In this document: piece by piece, positions 9,242-17,589 of the stretch | Numbering within the stretch: position 1 is the stretch's first letter | Layout: each line of letters starts with the position of its first letter | Source: Nitrosopumilus sp. | GTDB taxonomy: Archaea; Thermoproteota; Nitrososphaeria; Nitrososphaerales; Nitrosopumilaceae | Assembly (NCBI RefSeq): GCF_025699255.1 | Contig: NZ_JAILWA010000002.1 | Span: forward strand, 35,985-99,984 | Direction: 5' to 3' | Length of the DNA stretch: 64,000 bases | The notes under the pieces: generated by a model | What the model was told of the DNA's origin: nothing | Seen by the model: the letters and a program-made list of their open reading frames with translations, nothing else | The model's database searches: none | Program-made: the position numbers and the translations under genes

Positions 9242-10171
9242 GTGAATCAACATGATGAAGATATTCTAAAGGATTTTCTAAATCTTCATTGGTTAAGACC
9301 TGAAGTTGGCCCTGAGTGTTATTTTAGAAGTAAATCTCTTGATGGAATAGATTTTGAATCTCCCTCTATTGATATTTCCTGTGGTGATGGACAGTTTGCT
9401 TTTGTTCATATGGGAGGTAAATTTCATGAAGATTTTGATAATTTTGGTTCAACTCTTGCAAAAGAATTCAAACATTCTGAATTTGTAGACATTCATGATT
9501 CTTTTGATGAAAACTATGCAGTAAAAATTTTAAAAAATGCTGACAAACAAATTGATTATGGTACCGATTGGAAACAGAATTTACTTAGTAAAGCAGAAAA
9601 GTTAGGTCTATACAAAAATTTGGTGTTACATGATAATAATAAAACTCCTCTTCCATTTAAAGATGATTTTTTTAAAACAATTTACAGTAACTCTGTTTAT
9701 TGGGTAGACCCACCACAACCTCTATTATCTGATATTCACAGAATGCTACATCCTGAAGGAAGAGCAGTTCTTCATTTGTTTACTCCATTTCATCTTGAAA
9801 CTTTAGATGAATTGGAATGTTTTCTTTCAAAAGAAGCAATTGATATTCTAGATAGAAAAAAACGAGAAACTATGAAAGGTTTACGAAAATATAATGAATG
9901 GAAAAAGCTAATTGAAGAAGCAGGATTTAAAATTGAAGAAGTGAAAAATGTTCATCCTGGTAAATTAATTATTGATATGTGGAACATTGGACTAAGACCA
10001 ATTGCTCATTTGCTAATTCAAATGTCTGAATCTTTATCTGATGAACAAAGAAAAAATATCAAAAAAGAATGGGTTGATATATTCTTTAAATTATTTAAAC
10101 CTCTCTTGAACCTTCCTGAAACTTATTCACTAGAAAACTCACCTTATCTGTGTTTTATTCTAAAAAAATAG
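9242..10171 (+). CDS. Class I SAM-dependent methyltransferase
   Basis: A 309-residue protein starting at GTG. The first motif is DISCGDGQFAF, a SAM-binding loop, and a later stretch LPFKDDFFKTIYSNSVYWVDPPQPLLSDIHRML is the usual motif II/III region of class I methyltransferases, with LHPEGRAVLHLF after it. The target is not known. It sits 4 bases before neuB, inside the acid-sugar run, so O- or N-methylation of the glycan is a fair guess. Confidence 0.8.
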   Translation: MNQHDEDILKDFLNLHWLRPEVGPECYFRSKSLDGIDFESPSIDISCGDGQFAFVHMGGKFHEDFDNFGSTLAKEFKHSEFVDIHDSFDENYAVKILKNADKQIDYGTDWKQNLLSKAEKLGLYKNLVLHDNNKTPLPFKDDFFKTIYSNSVYWVDPPQPLLSDIHRMLHPEGRAVLHLFTPFHLETLDELECFLSKEAIDILDRKKRETMKGLRKYNEWKKLIEEAGFKIEEVKNVHPGKLIIDMWNIGLRPIAHLLIQMSESLSDEQRKNIKKEWVDIFFKLFKPLLNLPETYSLENSPYLCFILKK

Positions 10172-10175
10172 TATC

Positions 10176-11207
10176 TTGAAATCTCTAAAAATTTCCAATT
10201 TTCATATTGGTACTAGCTTTCCAGTTTTTATAATTGCAGAAGCTGGAATTAATCATAATGGTTCTTTAACAATAGCTAAAAAAATGGTTGATGTTGCCAA
10301 AAAAGCTGGCGTATCTTGTATTAAATTTCAAACCCATATTGCAGATCAAGAAATGATTAAAACTAATATTCGACCAGGAAAAATTTCAAGAAAAACTCTA
10401 TGGAATATAATCAAAAATTGTGAATTATCTGAAACAGAAGAACTAAAACTTCAAAAATACTGTAAAAAAGAAAAAATTCTATTTTTATCTACCCCCTTTT
10501 CTATTGAGGCTGTTCAAAGACTTGAAAAACTTAGAATTCCTGCTTACAAAATAGGATCTGGGGAACTTACAAATTTACCTTTTCTTGAAACTGTAGCAAA
10601 AACTGGAAAACCAATAATATTATCAACTGGAATGTCAACTATTTCAGAAATTCGATCTGCTGTAAAAATTTTTAAAAAATACAAAAATTTATTTGCATTA
10701 CTCCAAACTACATCTACATACCCTTCAGATTATTCCGAAATTAAATTGGGGATGATTGAAAAATTACAAGATATGTTTGATGTTCCTGTAGGTCTTTCAG
10801 ATCATTCTATTGGAATCTATACTGCTATAGCTAGTGTCGCAAAAGGAGCATCTATAATCGAAAAGCATTTTACTCTAGATAAAAAAATGTCTGGACCAGA
10901 TCAAAAAATTTCTTTGGATCCGTCTGAACTAAATGAATTGGTAATTGGGTGCAACGCAGTAAAACAAGCACTAGGAGATTCGAAATTTATTTTAAAAAAT
11001 GAAAAACCAATACGAAAATTTGCTGAAGCATCAATTGTTACTACAAAAACAATTGAAAAGGGAGAAAAATTTACTTTAGAGAATATAGGCACAAAAAGAC
11101 CCGGAACAGGTGATTTACACGCAAATAAATTCTATGAAATTATAGGTAAAAACGCTAAAAAATCTATTAAACCAAATAAACAATTAACTTGGAAAGATAT
11201 AGTTTGA
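10176..11207 (+). CDS. neuB: NeuB-type nonulosonic acid synthase
   Basis: The 343-residue protein starts with TTG. It contains the NeuB signature IIAEAGINHNGS, KFQTHIADQ, STGMST, GLSDHSIG and IIEKHFTLDK, followed by a C-terminal SAF domain (about 285-343) with IGTKRPGTGD. The reaction is condensation of PEP with ManNAc or its 6-deoxy-2,4-diacetamido analogue. The gene overlaps the following epimerase gene in a TTGA junction. NeuB and NeuC side by side point to a sialic- or legionaminic-type acid, since pseudaminate synthesis does not use NeuC; which one is not decidable from sequence. Confidence 0.92.
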   Translation: MKSLKISNFHIGTSFPVFIIAEAGINHNGSLTIAKKMVDVAKKAGVSCIKFQTHIADQEMIKTNIRPGKISRKTLWNIIKNCELSETEELKLQKYCKKEKILFLSTPFSIEAVQRLEKLRIPAYKIGSGELTNLPFLETVAKTGKPIILSTGMSTISEIRSAVKIFKKYKNLFALLQTTSTYPSDYSEIKLGMIEKLQDMFDVPVGLSDHSIGIYTAIASVAKGASIIEKHFTLDKKMSGPDQKISLDPSELNELVIGCNAVKQALGDSKFILKNEKPIRKFAEASIVTTKTIEKGEKFTLENIGTKRPGTGDLHANKFYEIIGKNAKKSIKPNKQLTWKDIV

Positions 11208-12346
11208 AGAAAAAAATTCTTATTGTTACTGAAAGGCGAGCAGATTATTCAAAATTTCGACCAATTTTAAAAAAAATAACCAAATCGTCCAAACTTGATT
11301 ATTGTCTTGTTGTCACAGGCAGTCATCTTTTGTCAAGTCATGGAAAAACAATTAATGAAATAAAAAATGATGGTTTCAAAATTTCTTATAAATTTTCAAT
11401 GTATCCAAAATATTTTACAGGAACTAATTCGGAAATGGTTGAAAGTTTTGGTCGAGCAATTTTAAAAATAACTGAAATAGTGAAAATAGAAAAACCTAAT
11501 TTAATTTTAGCTGGTTTTGATATAGGTGCAAATTTTGCGGCAGCTATTGTTGGTTCACATATGAATATTCATGTTGCACACATTGAAGGTGGTGATATTA
11601 CTGGTACTATCGATGAATCAATAAGACATGCAACATCAAAATTTTCACATATTCATTTTACATCAAATAAAATTGCCTCAACTAGATTACAAAAAATGGG
11701 AGAAAATAAGAAATTCATTTTTACTGTTGGAAGTACAGGATTAGACAATATTCTTCGAACACAAAAACTAACAATTGAGAATTTGTCTCAAGAATTCAAA
11801 ATTGATTTTTCTTCTCCATTTATAGTAGTTTTACAACACACAGTTACTACAGAAGTTAATAATGTCGATAAAAATTTCTTGAAAACATTAAAAGCAATTT
11901 CTGAATTAAAAATTCAAGCGTTACTTATACATGGAAATGCTGATGCTGGTTCTCAAAAACTTTCTAAATTAATACAAAATTCTTCAATTCAACATATCAA
12001 AACAATTCAAAATAACAAATATGTTAATCTCTTATTTCATGCATCTGCATTAGTTGGAAATTCAAGTAGTGGAATTATTGAAACACCTTTCTTAAAAATT
12101 CCTTCAGTAAATATTGGTACTCGTCAACAAGGAAGATTAAAGTCATTTAGTGTGATTGATGTAAACTATAACAAAAATGAAATAAAAAAAGCCATCAAAA
12201 AGGCTGTTTTTGACAAAAATTTTAAAAATAAAGTAAAAAAATCTACTAGTCTTTATGGAGATGGTAATAGTGCATCAAAAATTGTCAAAATATTGGAAAC
12301 ACTCGATCTATCTAAAATACCTATTCAGAAGACATTATCATATTGA
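11204..12346 (+). CDS. neuC: Hydrolysing UDP-N-acetylglucosamine 2-epimerase (NeuC/LegG-like)
   Basis: The 380-residue protein has the UDP-GlcNAc 2-epimerase fold: VTERRADYSKFRPIL at the N-terminus, HIEGGDITGTIDESIRHATSKFSHIHF in two conserved parts, and GNSSSGIIETP near the C-terminus. The HIEGG(D)xTGxxDExIRHAxSK pattern is that of the hydrolysing NeuC branch, which releases free ManNAc-type sugar for NeuB. The TTG at 11204 is chosen as start because it gives a 4-base TTGA overlap with neuB and places the first strand at residue 2; a TTG at 11189 would add five residues. Confidence 0.9.
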   Translation: MKKKILIVTERRADYSKFRPILKKITKSSKLDYCLVVTGSHLLSSHGKTINEIKNDGFKISYKFSMYPKYFTGTNSEMVESFGRAILKITEIVKIEKPNLILAGFDIGANFAAAIVGSHMNIHVAHIEGGDITGTIDESIRHATSKFSHIHFTSNKIASTRLQKMGENKKFIFTVGSTGLDNILRTQKLTIENLSQEFKIDFSSPFIVVLQHTVTTEVNNVDKNFLKTLKAISELKIQALLIHGNADAGSQKLSKLIQNSSIQHIKTIQNNKYVNLLFHASALVGNSSSGIIETPFLKIPSVNIGTRQQGRLKSFSVIDVNYNKNEIKKAIKKAVFDKNFKNKVKKSTSLYGDGNSASKIVKILETLDLSKIPIQKTLSY

Positions 12347-12354
12347 GATAAAAA

Positions 12355-13671
12355 ATGAAGCCAAACATAATTTTAATTTTAATTGATTCAATGCGGGCAG
12401 ACAAATGCTTTAACAACAAAAATATCCAAACACCAAATATTGATTTATTAATAAAAAAAGGGATTTATTTTAAAAATGGATTTAGCTCTTCTGATTACAC
12501 AATTACTGGATATGGAAGTATCTTTACTGGAAAATACCCAATAAATGCTGGTAAAGATGGAATGAGTTATCATAAAATTTTTTCAGATTCCTCAAATTTC
12601 ATTACAATTTTACAGAATAATGGATATCATACTTTTGCAACAATGGATTCAGGTTTAACTGAAATTGGATTTGATGTAAACTTTGAAAATGAAGATAAAG
12701 GCTATGACCGTACTTCCACTAATCTTCATGAAGGCTTGGATAAACAAATTTTAGACAAGATCAAGTCATTTTCAGAACCATGGTTTTATTTAATCCATTT
12801 AGATGATTTACATATTCCAATTAGAGTTCCTAAAGAATACACTGACAAAAATTATTCTGAACGTTATGATGTGATTGTAGAAAAGATTGATTCTTTTTTA
12901 GGAAAATTGATTGAAACTCTTGATTTAAAAAACACATTGATAATTTTAACATCTGATCATGGTGATTATTTATTATCTGAAGATTTACCTAAACACGAAT
13001 CTTCTTTAAAATCTAAACTTCGATCAAAATTACCTAATTCAACTTACAATTATCTTTCTTCAATAAAACGCGGGACAAAACATAAAATCAAAGAATTTCA
13101 AACACACGATCCTTTAGAAAAACGAACGCTTCAAACAAGAACTGCCAAAGAACGATATTTGTTTGATGATTTAATTCACGTTCCAATTTTATTTTCAGGA
13201 TGTGGTGTTGATTCTATTGGCCCTGTTGATGATCTTGTCAGAAGTGTAGATATTTTTCCTACTTTAATGGATTTATTGAAAATTCCAATCAATCTAAAGG
13301 AAATCGATGGGAAAAGTCTTGTACCAATTTTTAGTGGCAAATCAGTAGACATTTCCACAGTATATCTGGAAAATACTATTTTTGAAACCGATACAAAGAA
13401 TCCTCAAGCAACTGTTGGAATTCGAACATTGAAATACAAATATTTTAGAAGTTTGGAAGATCCTTCTAAAAAAATCCACTTATTCAATTTAGAAGAGGAT
13501 ATTTTGGAAGAAAAAAATATTGCATTAGAAAATTCAAACCTTGTAAGCAAAATGGAATCTGACCTTATGGATTTACGTAACAAACTGCAAAAACGCTTTG
13601 AAAAACCATCCATGAGTGTTGAAGAAACAAAAAAGGTTGAAGATGAACTTAAAAAATTGGGATACGTATAA
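12355..13671 (+). CDS. Alkaline-phosphatase-superfamily protein with Thr nucleophile, candidate phospho/phosphonotransferase
   Basis: The 438-residue protein looks like a sulfatase (LILIDSMRAD with metal ligand D11; TSDHGDYLL; TLMDLLKIP; IDGKSLVPIFSGK). Aligning SIFTGKYP with the sulfatase pattern CxPSRxxLLTGxYP puts T49 in the place of the formylglycine Cys/Ser. Thr nucleophiles are known in phosphodiesterases and in phosphoethanolamine transferases such as EptA, so a true sulfatase is unlikely. No membrane segment or signal peptide is seen, so it would act in the cytoplasm. It starts 8 bases after neuC and lies beside the phosphonate genes; a role in adding or removing a phospho- or phosphono-group on the glycan precursor is inferred. 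Confidence 0.75.
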   Translation: MKPNIILILIDSMRADKCFNNKNIQTPNIDLLIKKGIYFKNGFSSSDYTITGYGSIFTGKYPINAGKDGMSYHKIFSDSSNFITILQNNGYHTFATMDSGLTEIGFDVNFENEDKGYDRTSTNLHEGLDKQILDKIKSFSEPWFYLIHLDDLHIPIRVPKEYTDKNYSERYDVIVEKIDSFLGKLIETLDLKNTLIILTSDHGDYLLSEDLPKHESSLKSKLRSKLPNSTYNYLSSIKRGTKHKIKEFQTHDPLEKRTLQTRTAKERYLFDDLIHVPILFSGCGVDSIGPVDDLVRSVDIFPTLMDLLKIPINLKEIDGKSLVPIFSGKSVDISTVYLENTIFETDTKNPQATVGIRTLKYKYFRSLEDPSKKIHLFNLEEDILEEKNIALENSNLVSKMESDLMDLRNKLQKRFEKPSMSVEETKKVEDELKKLGYV

Positions 13672-13733
13672 CATCTACATATTTTATAAAATAATAAAAT
13701 AATTTTATTAGCTTGGAGTTTTCTGTTCATAAT

Positions 13734-14858
13734 ATGAAAAGAAATCTTATAATTTTGATGATTGATGGAGGACGATTAGATTATTCGTTAAAATCACCTA
13801 CTTTTATATCTATTAAAAAAAATTCAATTTGCCTTTCTCAACCAATCACATATGGTCCACATACAATTGCTGCAATGCATGCGGTTTTCAGTGGTTCTTA
13901 TGGGACTAGAACAGGTACAAACAGCTATTGGTCAACTTATAATTTTAAAAAAAATAAATTCAAAACAATTTCTGAATATCTACATGATGAGAATTATTAT
14001 ACAAAAGCTGATGTTGTAAACGATTTAGTTATTCCAAAACAAGGGTTGGATGAATTTTTAATTCATGATGAATTAAATGATAATCTTACATTAAGACATC
14101 AAAAATTTCTTCAAGAAATGAAAATAAAAAATGATATTGGACAAAATTTCTTTCTTTATTTACAGTATAGTAATATTCATACTGGAATTATGAATGAAGT
14201 TTTAAAAGTTTACAATAATTTTAGTGAAGATTATTTTAACAGTAAAGAAAAAAACAAAGAAAGATATCAATCTCTTTTTGAAAGTGCAGAAAAATATCTA
14301 ACAGAAATTTTAAAAACCATTGATGATTTAGAACTCTCAAAAAATTCTATGATACTAATTATGTCCGATCATGGGATTAGTATTGGCGAAAAAATTGGTG
14401 AAAGAGCATATGGAGCTTTTTGTTATGATTATACATTGAGAACATTTGCATATTTTCTGACGCCTGATTTGCCAAATTTAGAAATTAGTCAACAAGTGAG
14501 AACTATTGATTTCATGCCTACCATTCTAGATTACTTTGGAATTTCTTTAGATCTAAATTATGAAAAAATTGATGGCGAATCACTTTTGCCATTATTTGGA
14601 GGAAAATCCCTTCCAGAAAAAATTGCTTTTTCTGAAACAGGAAATCCACTTCAAGATACAAAACCTCCTAAAGAACCAAATATAAAATCTGTAAGAACTT
14701 CAGAGTGGAAATTAATATTTAATGAATATAATGAAACCAGAGAATTATATGATTTGGTTCATGATCCACATGAAACAAACAATCTTTCAGGAAATAACTT
14801 AGAAATTGAAACCGTTTTATTTGAAAAACTTCAAATTTTAAGTGATGGAAAAATTTAA
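13734..14858 (+). CDS. Second alkaline-phosphatase-superfamily protein with Thr nucleophile
   Basis: A 374-residue relative of the preceding protein: LIILMIDGGRLD (metal ligand D11), GPHTIAAMHAVFSGSYG, MSDHGISIGEK, IDFMPTILDYFGI and the sulfatase-like C-terminus ELYDLVHDPHETNNL. Aligning to sulfatases places T44 at the nucleophile position, again Thr and not Cys/Ser. The ATG at 13734 is used; an upstream TTG at 13713 would add seven residues before the first strand and is less likely. Its stop overlaps the convergent nucleotidyltransferase by 4 bases. It most likely acts on phosphate or phosphonate esters. Confidence 0.75.
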   Translation: MKRNLIILMIDGGRLDYSLKSPTFISIKKNSICLSQPITYGPHTIAAMHAVFSGSYGTRTGTNSYWSTYNFKKNKFKTISEYLHDENYYTKADVVNDLVIPKQGLDEFLIHDELNDNLTLRHQKFLQEMKIKNDIGQNFFLYLQYSNIHTGIMNEVLKVYNNFSEDYFNSKEKNKERYQSLFESAEKYLTEILKTIDDLELSKNSMILIMSDHGISIGEKIGERAYGAFCYDYTLRTFAYFLTPDLPNLEISQQVRTIDFMPTILDYFGISLDLNYEKIDGESLLPLFGGKSLPEKIAFSETGNPLQDTKPPKEPNIKSVRTSEWKLIFNEYNETRELYDLVHDPHETNNLSGNNLEIETVLFEKLQILSDGKI

Positions 14859-15601
14859 CTAAATAACTTTCTAGCTTTTTCTAAATCTTGAGGAGTATCA
14901 ATTTCACACCAATTTCCTTCTATGAAAATTGGCTTAACATCAATGTTCAAATCAATTAATTCTTGAAGCATGTCTGTAAGATATGCTTTCTTGAATGATG
15001 GTGCATTATGAAATTTTCCTACATGATTTTTTTGAATTTTCATAAATGTATCTACAAATAACTTTGAACCTTTTTCTGAAAGAATCATTGGACCTAAAAA
15101 TTCTCCAATTACATCTTCATCATTTGTTTTTTCTATATTTTTTTTAATTTTAATGATTTTATCATTTCTTATTAACACATTATCAGCTTCAGATTTAGGA
15201 TGTTGAGTTCTACCTTCATAGGATTTTTCCCAATTAAGATCTATTGGAATTCCTATATCTCCAGAAAAACTTAGTATCTCTTTTAATATTGATTCTTCAA
15301 ACAGAATGTCTGAATATGATGTTAAAATCTTACCCTCAATTTTGTCCTTTGCAGCCATTAAGCTACCCAAAACATCATGTTCTGCATAATTATCATCATT
15401 AAGATATAAGATATTTTCAATTCCAAAATTTTTGTGTGGTCCTGTAATTATGATAATTTCATTAATTTGATTTTTTTTAAATAGTGAAATTTGTCTCTCT
15501 AAAATTGTTTTTCCGTTAATATCTAACAATCCCTTTGGAGTTGTTTTAGTAATATCTCCTAATCTACTTGCATAACCGGCTGCAATAATAATTACTCTCA
15601 T
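14855..15601 (-). CDS. LicC/PntC-like nucleotidyltransferase, candidate phosphonate cytidylyltransferase
   Basis: The 248-residue protein has the nucleotidyltransferase start IIIAAGYASRLG followed by TPKGLLDINGKTILERQI, and a C-terminal EIDTPQDLEKA. The best family match is the phosphocholine cytidylyltransferase branch (LicC), which includes 2-aminoethylphosphonate cytidylyltransferase (PntC/MpnC type) in phosphonate clusters. It is the last gene of a minus-strand operon with PEP mutase and phosphonopyruvate decarboxylase, 6 bases after the decarboxylase. It should activate a phosphonate with CTP; which phosphonate is inferred below. Confidence 0.85.
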   Translation of the reverse strand: MRVIIIAAGYASRLGDITKTTPKGLLDINGKTILERQISLFKKNQINEIIIITGPHKNFGIENILYLNDDNYAEHDVLGSLMAAKDKIEGKILTSYSDILFEESILKEILSFSGDIGIPIDLNWEKSYEGRTQHPKSEADNVLIRNDKIIKIKKNIEKTNDEDVIGEFLGPMILSEKGSKLFVDTFMKIQKNHVGKFHNAPSFKKAYLTDMLQELIDLNIDVKPIFIEGNWCEIDTPQDLEKARKLFS

Positions 15602-15607
15602 TTTATT

Positions 15608-16156
15608 CTAAATTGCTTTCATGAACCTTTTTTTAATTTCTGTTGGTTTGTACATTACTCTAGAACTAACAATTTTACTTGGTTGAATTTTAATCAAAAT
15701 CATTATTGGCGATTTGATTTTTAATTTTTTATTTAATATTTCAATTAATTTTTCTTTTGAACTTGTTTTATATACTGTATATCCACAAGCTTTAGCGATT
15801 TTTTCAATTTTTATTGTTGATGTGTGTGTGGGTTGTCCTCCAGTTGATTCATGTATTGAATTGTCAAAAATTACATGGATTAAATTTTTTGGAGACATTT
15901 TTCCAATGGTGGTTAATGAACCTAAATTCATTAAGATATTACCATCTCCATCAAATACGTAGATCTTTTTTTTAGATCTTGTCAAAGCAATTCCTAAACC
16001 AATTGATGATGCAAGCCCCATTGAACCTATCATATAGAAATTAGATTTCTTTTCACATGTATCATATAGATCTCTGCTAATGAATCCATTTGCAGAAACA
16101 ATTGGATTGTTTTTACAAAACTTTCCAATGATTTCAATTGCTTCTTTTCTAATCAT
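15608..16156 (-). CDS. Phosphonopyruvate decarboxylase, C-terminal (TPP-binding) subunit
   Basis: This 182-residue protein is the PP domain of a thiamine-diphosphate enzyme. It carries GSMGLASSIGLGIAL and the TPP motif GDG at 70-72 with the paired N at 99 (IFDNSIHESTGGQPTHT follows). The last stretch is typical of phosphonopyruvate and sulfopyruvate decarboxylases. It overlaps the Pyr-domain gene by 8 bases. Neighbouring PEP mutase makes phosphonopyruvate the natural substrate, giving phosphonoacetaldehyde and CO2. Sulfopyruvate decarboxylase (ComE) is the alternative. Confidence 0.88.
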   Translation of the reverse strand: MIRKEAIEIIGKFCKNNPIVSANGFISRDLYDTCEKKSNFYMIGSMGLASSIGLGIALTRSKKKIYVFDGDGNILMNLGSLTTIGKMSPKNLIHVIFDNSIHESTGGQPTHTSTIKIEKIAKACGYTVYKTSSKEKLIEILNKKLKIKSPIMILIKIQPSKIVSSRVMYKPTEIKKRFMKAI

Positions 16157-16637
16157 GAAATTCCCTTTTAATTATTAAGACACATGGATTTTCAGATTTT
16201 ATTTGTGATTTTGCCCATTTGCATGATTCTTTCCAATTTGACTCAGTAAGAATTCTTGATTTCAATTTTAAACTTTTAATCAATTCTGGCTGAATTTTTC
16301 CTAGTTTTGTATGCTCTGGGGCATCGGTTGGAAGGTAGCCTCTCCATCCGATAAGAAAAATTATTGGAATCTTATACAATTGTACTAGTGAAGTTATAGT
16401 ACTTATTGAATTTCCAAAACCTGCATTTTGCATAAAAACTAGCGATTGGCTCTTAACTAAAGACATACCTGTGGCAATTCCTATAGCCTCTTCTTCTCTA
16501 GTTGTTATAATTATCTCATTTTTTTCAAGTCCTTGGTTGATAAAATGTTTCATAGTAGAATCTGGGACTCCTACAAAATTCTTTATTCCAATTTTCTTCA
16601 AAAATTTAAACATTGATCTTTGTGATTTTTCATTCAT
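16149..16637 (-). CDS. Phosphonopyruvate decarboxylase, N-terminal (Pyr) subunit
   Basis: This 162-residue protein is the Pyr domain of the split enzyme. It has FVGVPDSTMKHF at the start and TREEEAIGIATGMSL at 46-60, which includes the glutamate that activates TPP. MQNAGFGNSISTITSL and LIGWRGYLPTDAPEH follow, both shared with phosphonopyruvate decarboxylase. It overlaps PEP mutase by 4 bases upstream and the PP subunit by 8 bases downstream, so the three are made together. In most phosphonate producers this enzyme is one chain of about 380 residues. Confidence 0.88.
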   Translation of the reverse strand: MNEKSQRSMFKFLKKIGIKNFVGVPDSTMKHFINQGLEKNEIIITTREEEAIGIATGMSLVKSQSLVFMQNAGFGNSISTITSLVQLYKIPIIFLIGWRGYLPTDAPEHTKLGKIQPELIKSLKLKSRILTESNWKESCKWAKSQIKSENPCVLIIKREFHD

Positions 16638-17542
16638 TTTACATATCCAAGTTTTTTAAGATTTTCTTCAATTTCTTTTTCCTGTTTTTTAATATTGTAC
16701 ATTTCTTGCAACTGAAAAATCTCTTCCATAGATGACATTTCTTGTTCCACTTTGGATAAGCTATTTGTTTTCGAAATATCTTCCAAAAGTTTTGACATCG
16801 CTAAATATGAAACACGAAGAGTATGATTTGCATATATTACCATTTTGAAATTATTTGAAATCAATTCATCAGTTGTTACATTAGGATATGATGTTGGGAT
16901 TGAAATTAAGGGAATATTTCCTTCCCATTTTTTACTAAACTCAAAAATTTCTTGTGGTGTGTTCTTTTTTGAATGAATGAGAATAGCATCAGCACCAGCT
17001 TTTTCATATGCAGTTGCACGTTTTATTGCTTCATCTATTCCTAAACCTGCAATTAAAGCCTCTACTCTAGCAATAATCATAAAATCATTCGAAATTTTTG
17101 CATCCTTTCCTGCAATGATTTTTGCAACAAAATCCTTTTCCGGTAAAAGTTCTTGAGTTCCATCTTCTAATAAGCTATTTTGTTTTGGAAATACTTTATC
17201 TTCGATGCTAACAGCTGCAATTCCTGCTTTTTCATATTTTTTTACCATGTGACCAACATTACTAGGTCCACCAAAACCCGTATCACAATCTGCAATAATG
17301 GGAATATTACATGATTCAGCCATATTGGATGCAGCATGTAAAAATTCTGTCATCGTTAGAATGCTTGCATCAGGAAGTGCATGAGTGGCGGAAATGGCAA
17401 AGCTTCCAGCCCAAACTGCATCAAAACCATGAATTTCTACTAGTTTGGCAGACATGGCGTCAAATGCGCCTCCTACTTTAACAATGGATTGTTCTGCTAA
17501 TTTTTTTCTTAAACTATTAGAACTAGAATTCATTTTAGTCAC
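16634..17542 (-). CDS. pepM: Phosphoenolpyruvate phosphomutase (PepM)
   Basis: The 302-residue protein has the PEP mutase signature EDKxxxxxNS as EDKVFPKQNS at 114-123, together with GAFDAMSAKL, the metal-binding DCDTGFGG at 85-92 and ARVEALIAG. These separate it from isocitrate lyase and methylisocitrate lyase. It isomerises PEP to phosphonopyruvate, making the C-P bond; this is the entry step of nearly all phosphonate synthesis. It is the first gene of the minus-strand operon and diverges from the dehydrogenase gene over only 47 bases. The C-terminal 40 residues are rich in Glu and Lys and likely helical. Confidence 0.95.
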   Translation of the reverse strand: MTKMNSSSNSLRKKLAEQSIVKVGGAFDAMSAKLVEIHGFDAVWAGSFAISATHALPDASILTMTEFLHAASNMAESCNIPIIADCDTGFGGPSNVGHMVKKYEKAGIAAVSIEDKVFPKQNSLLEDGTQELLPEKDFVAKIIAGKDAKISNDFMIIARVEALIAGLGIDEAIKRATAYEKAGADAILIHSKKNTPQEIFEFSKKWEGNIPLISIPTSYPNVTTDELISNNFKMVIYANHTLRVSYLAMSKLLEDISKTNSLSKVEQEMSSMEEIFQLQEMYNIKKQEKEIEENLKKLGYVK

Positions 17543-17589
17543 AATGAAACTAGTTTTTTAGCTTATAATAATAGATTGTTAAAAAAATT

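Noticed and set aside
11189..11203. TTG start giving five more residues for NeuC
   Set aside because: The TTG at 11204 forms a TTGA junction with neuB and suits the family N-terminus better.
13713..13733. TTG start for the second alkaline-phosphatase-superfamily gene
   Set aside because: The ATG at 13734 leads straight into the first strand; the extra seven residues have no match.
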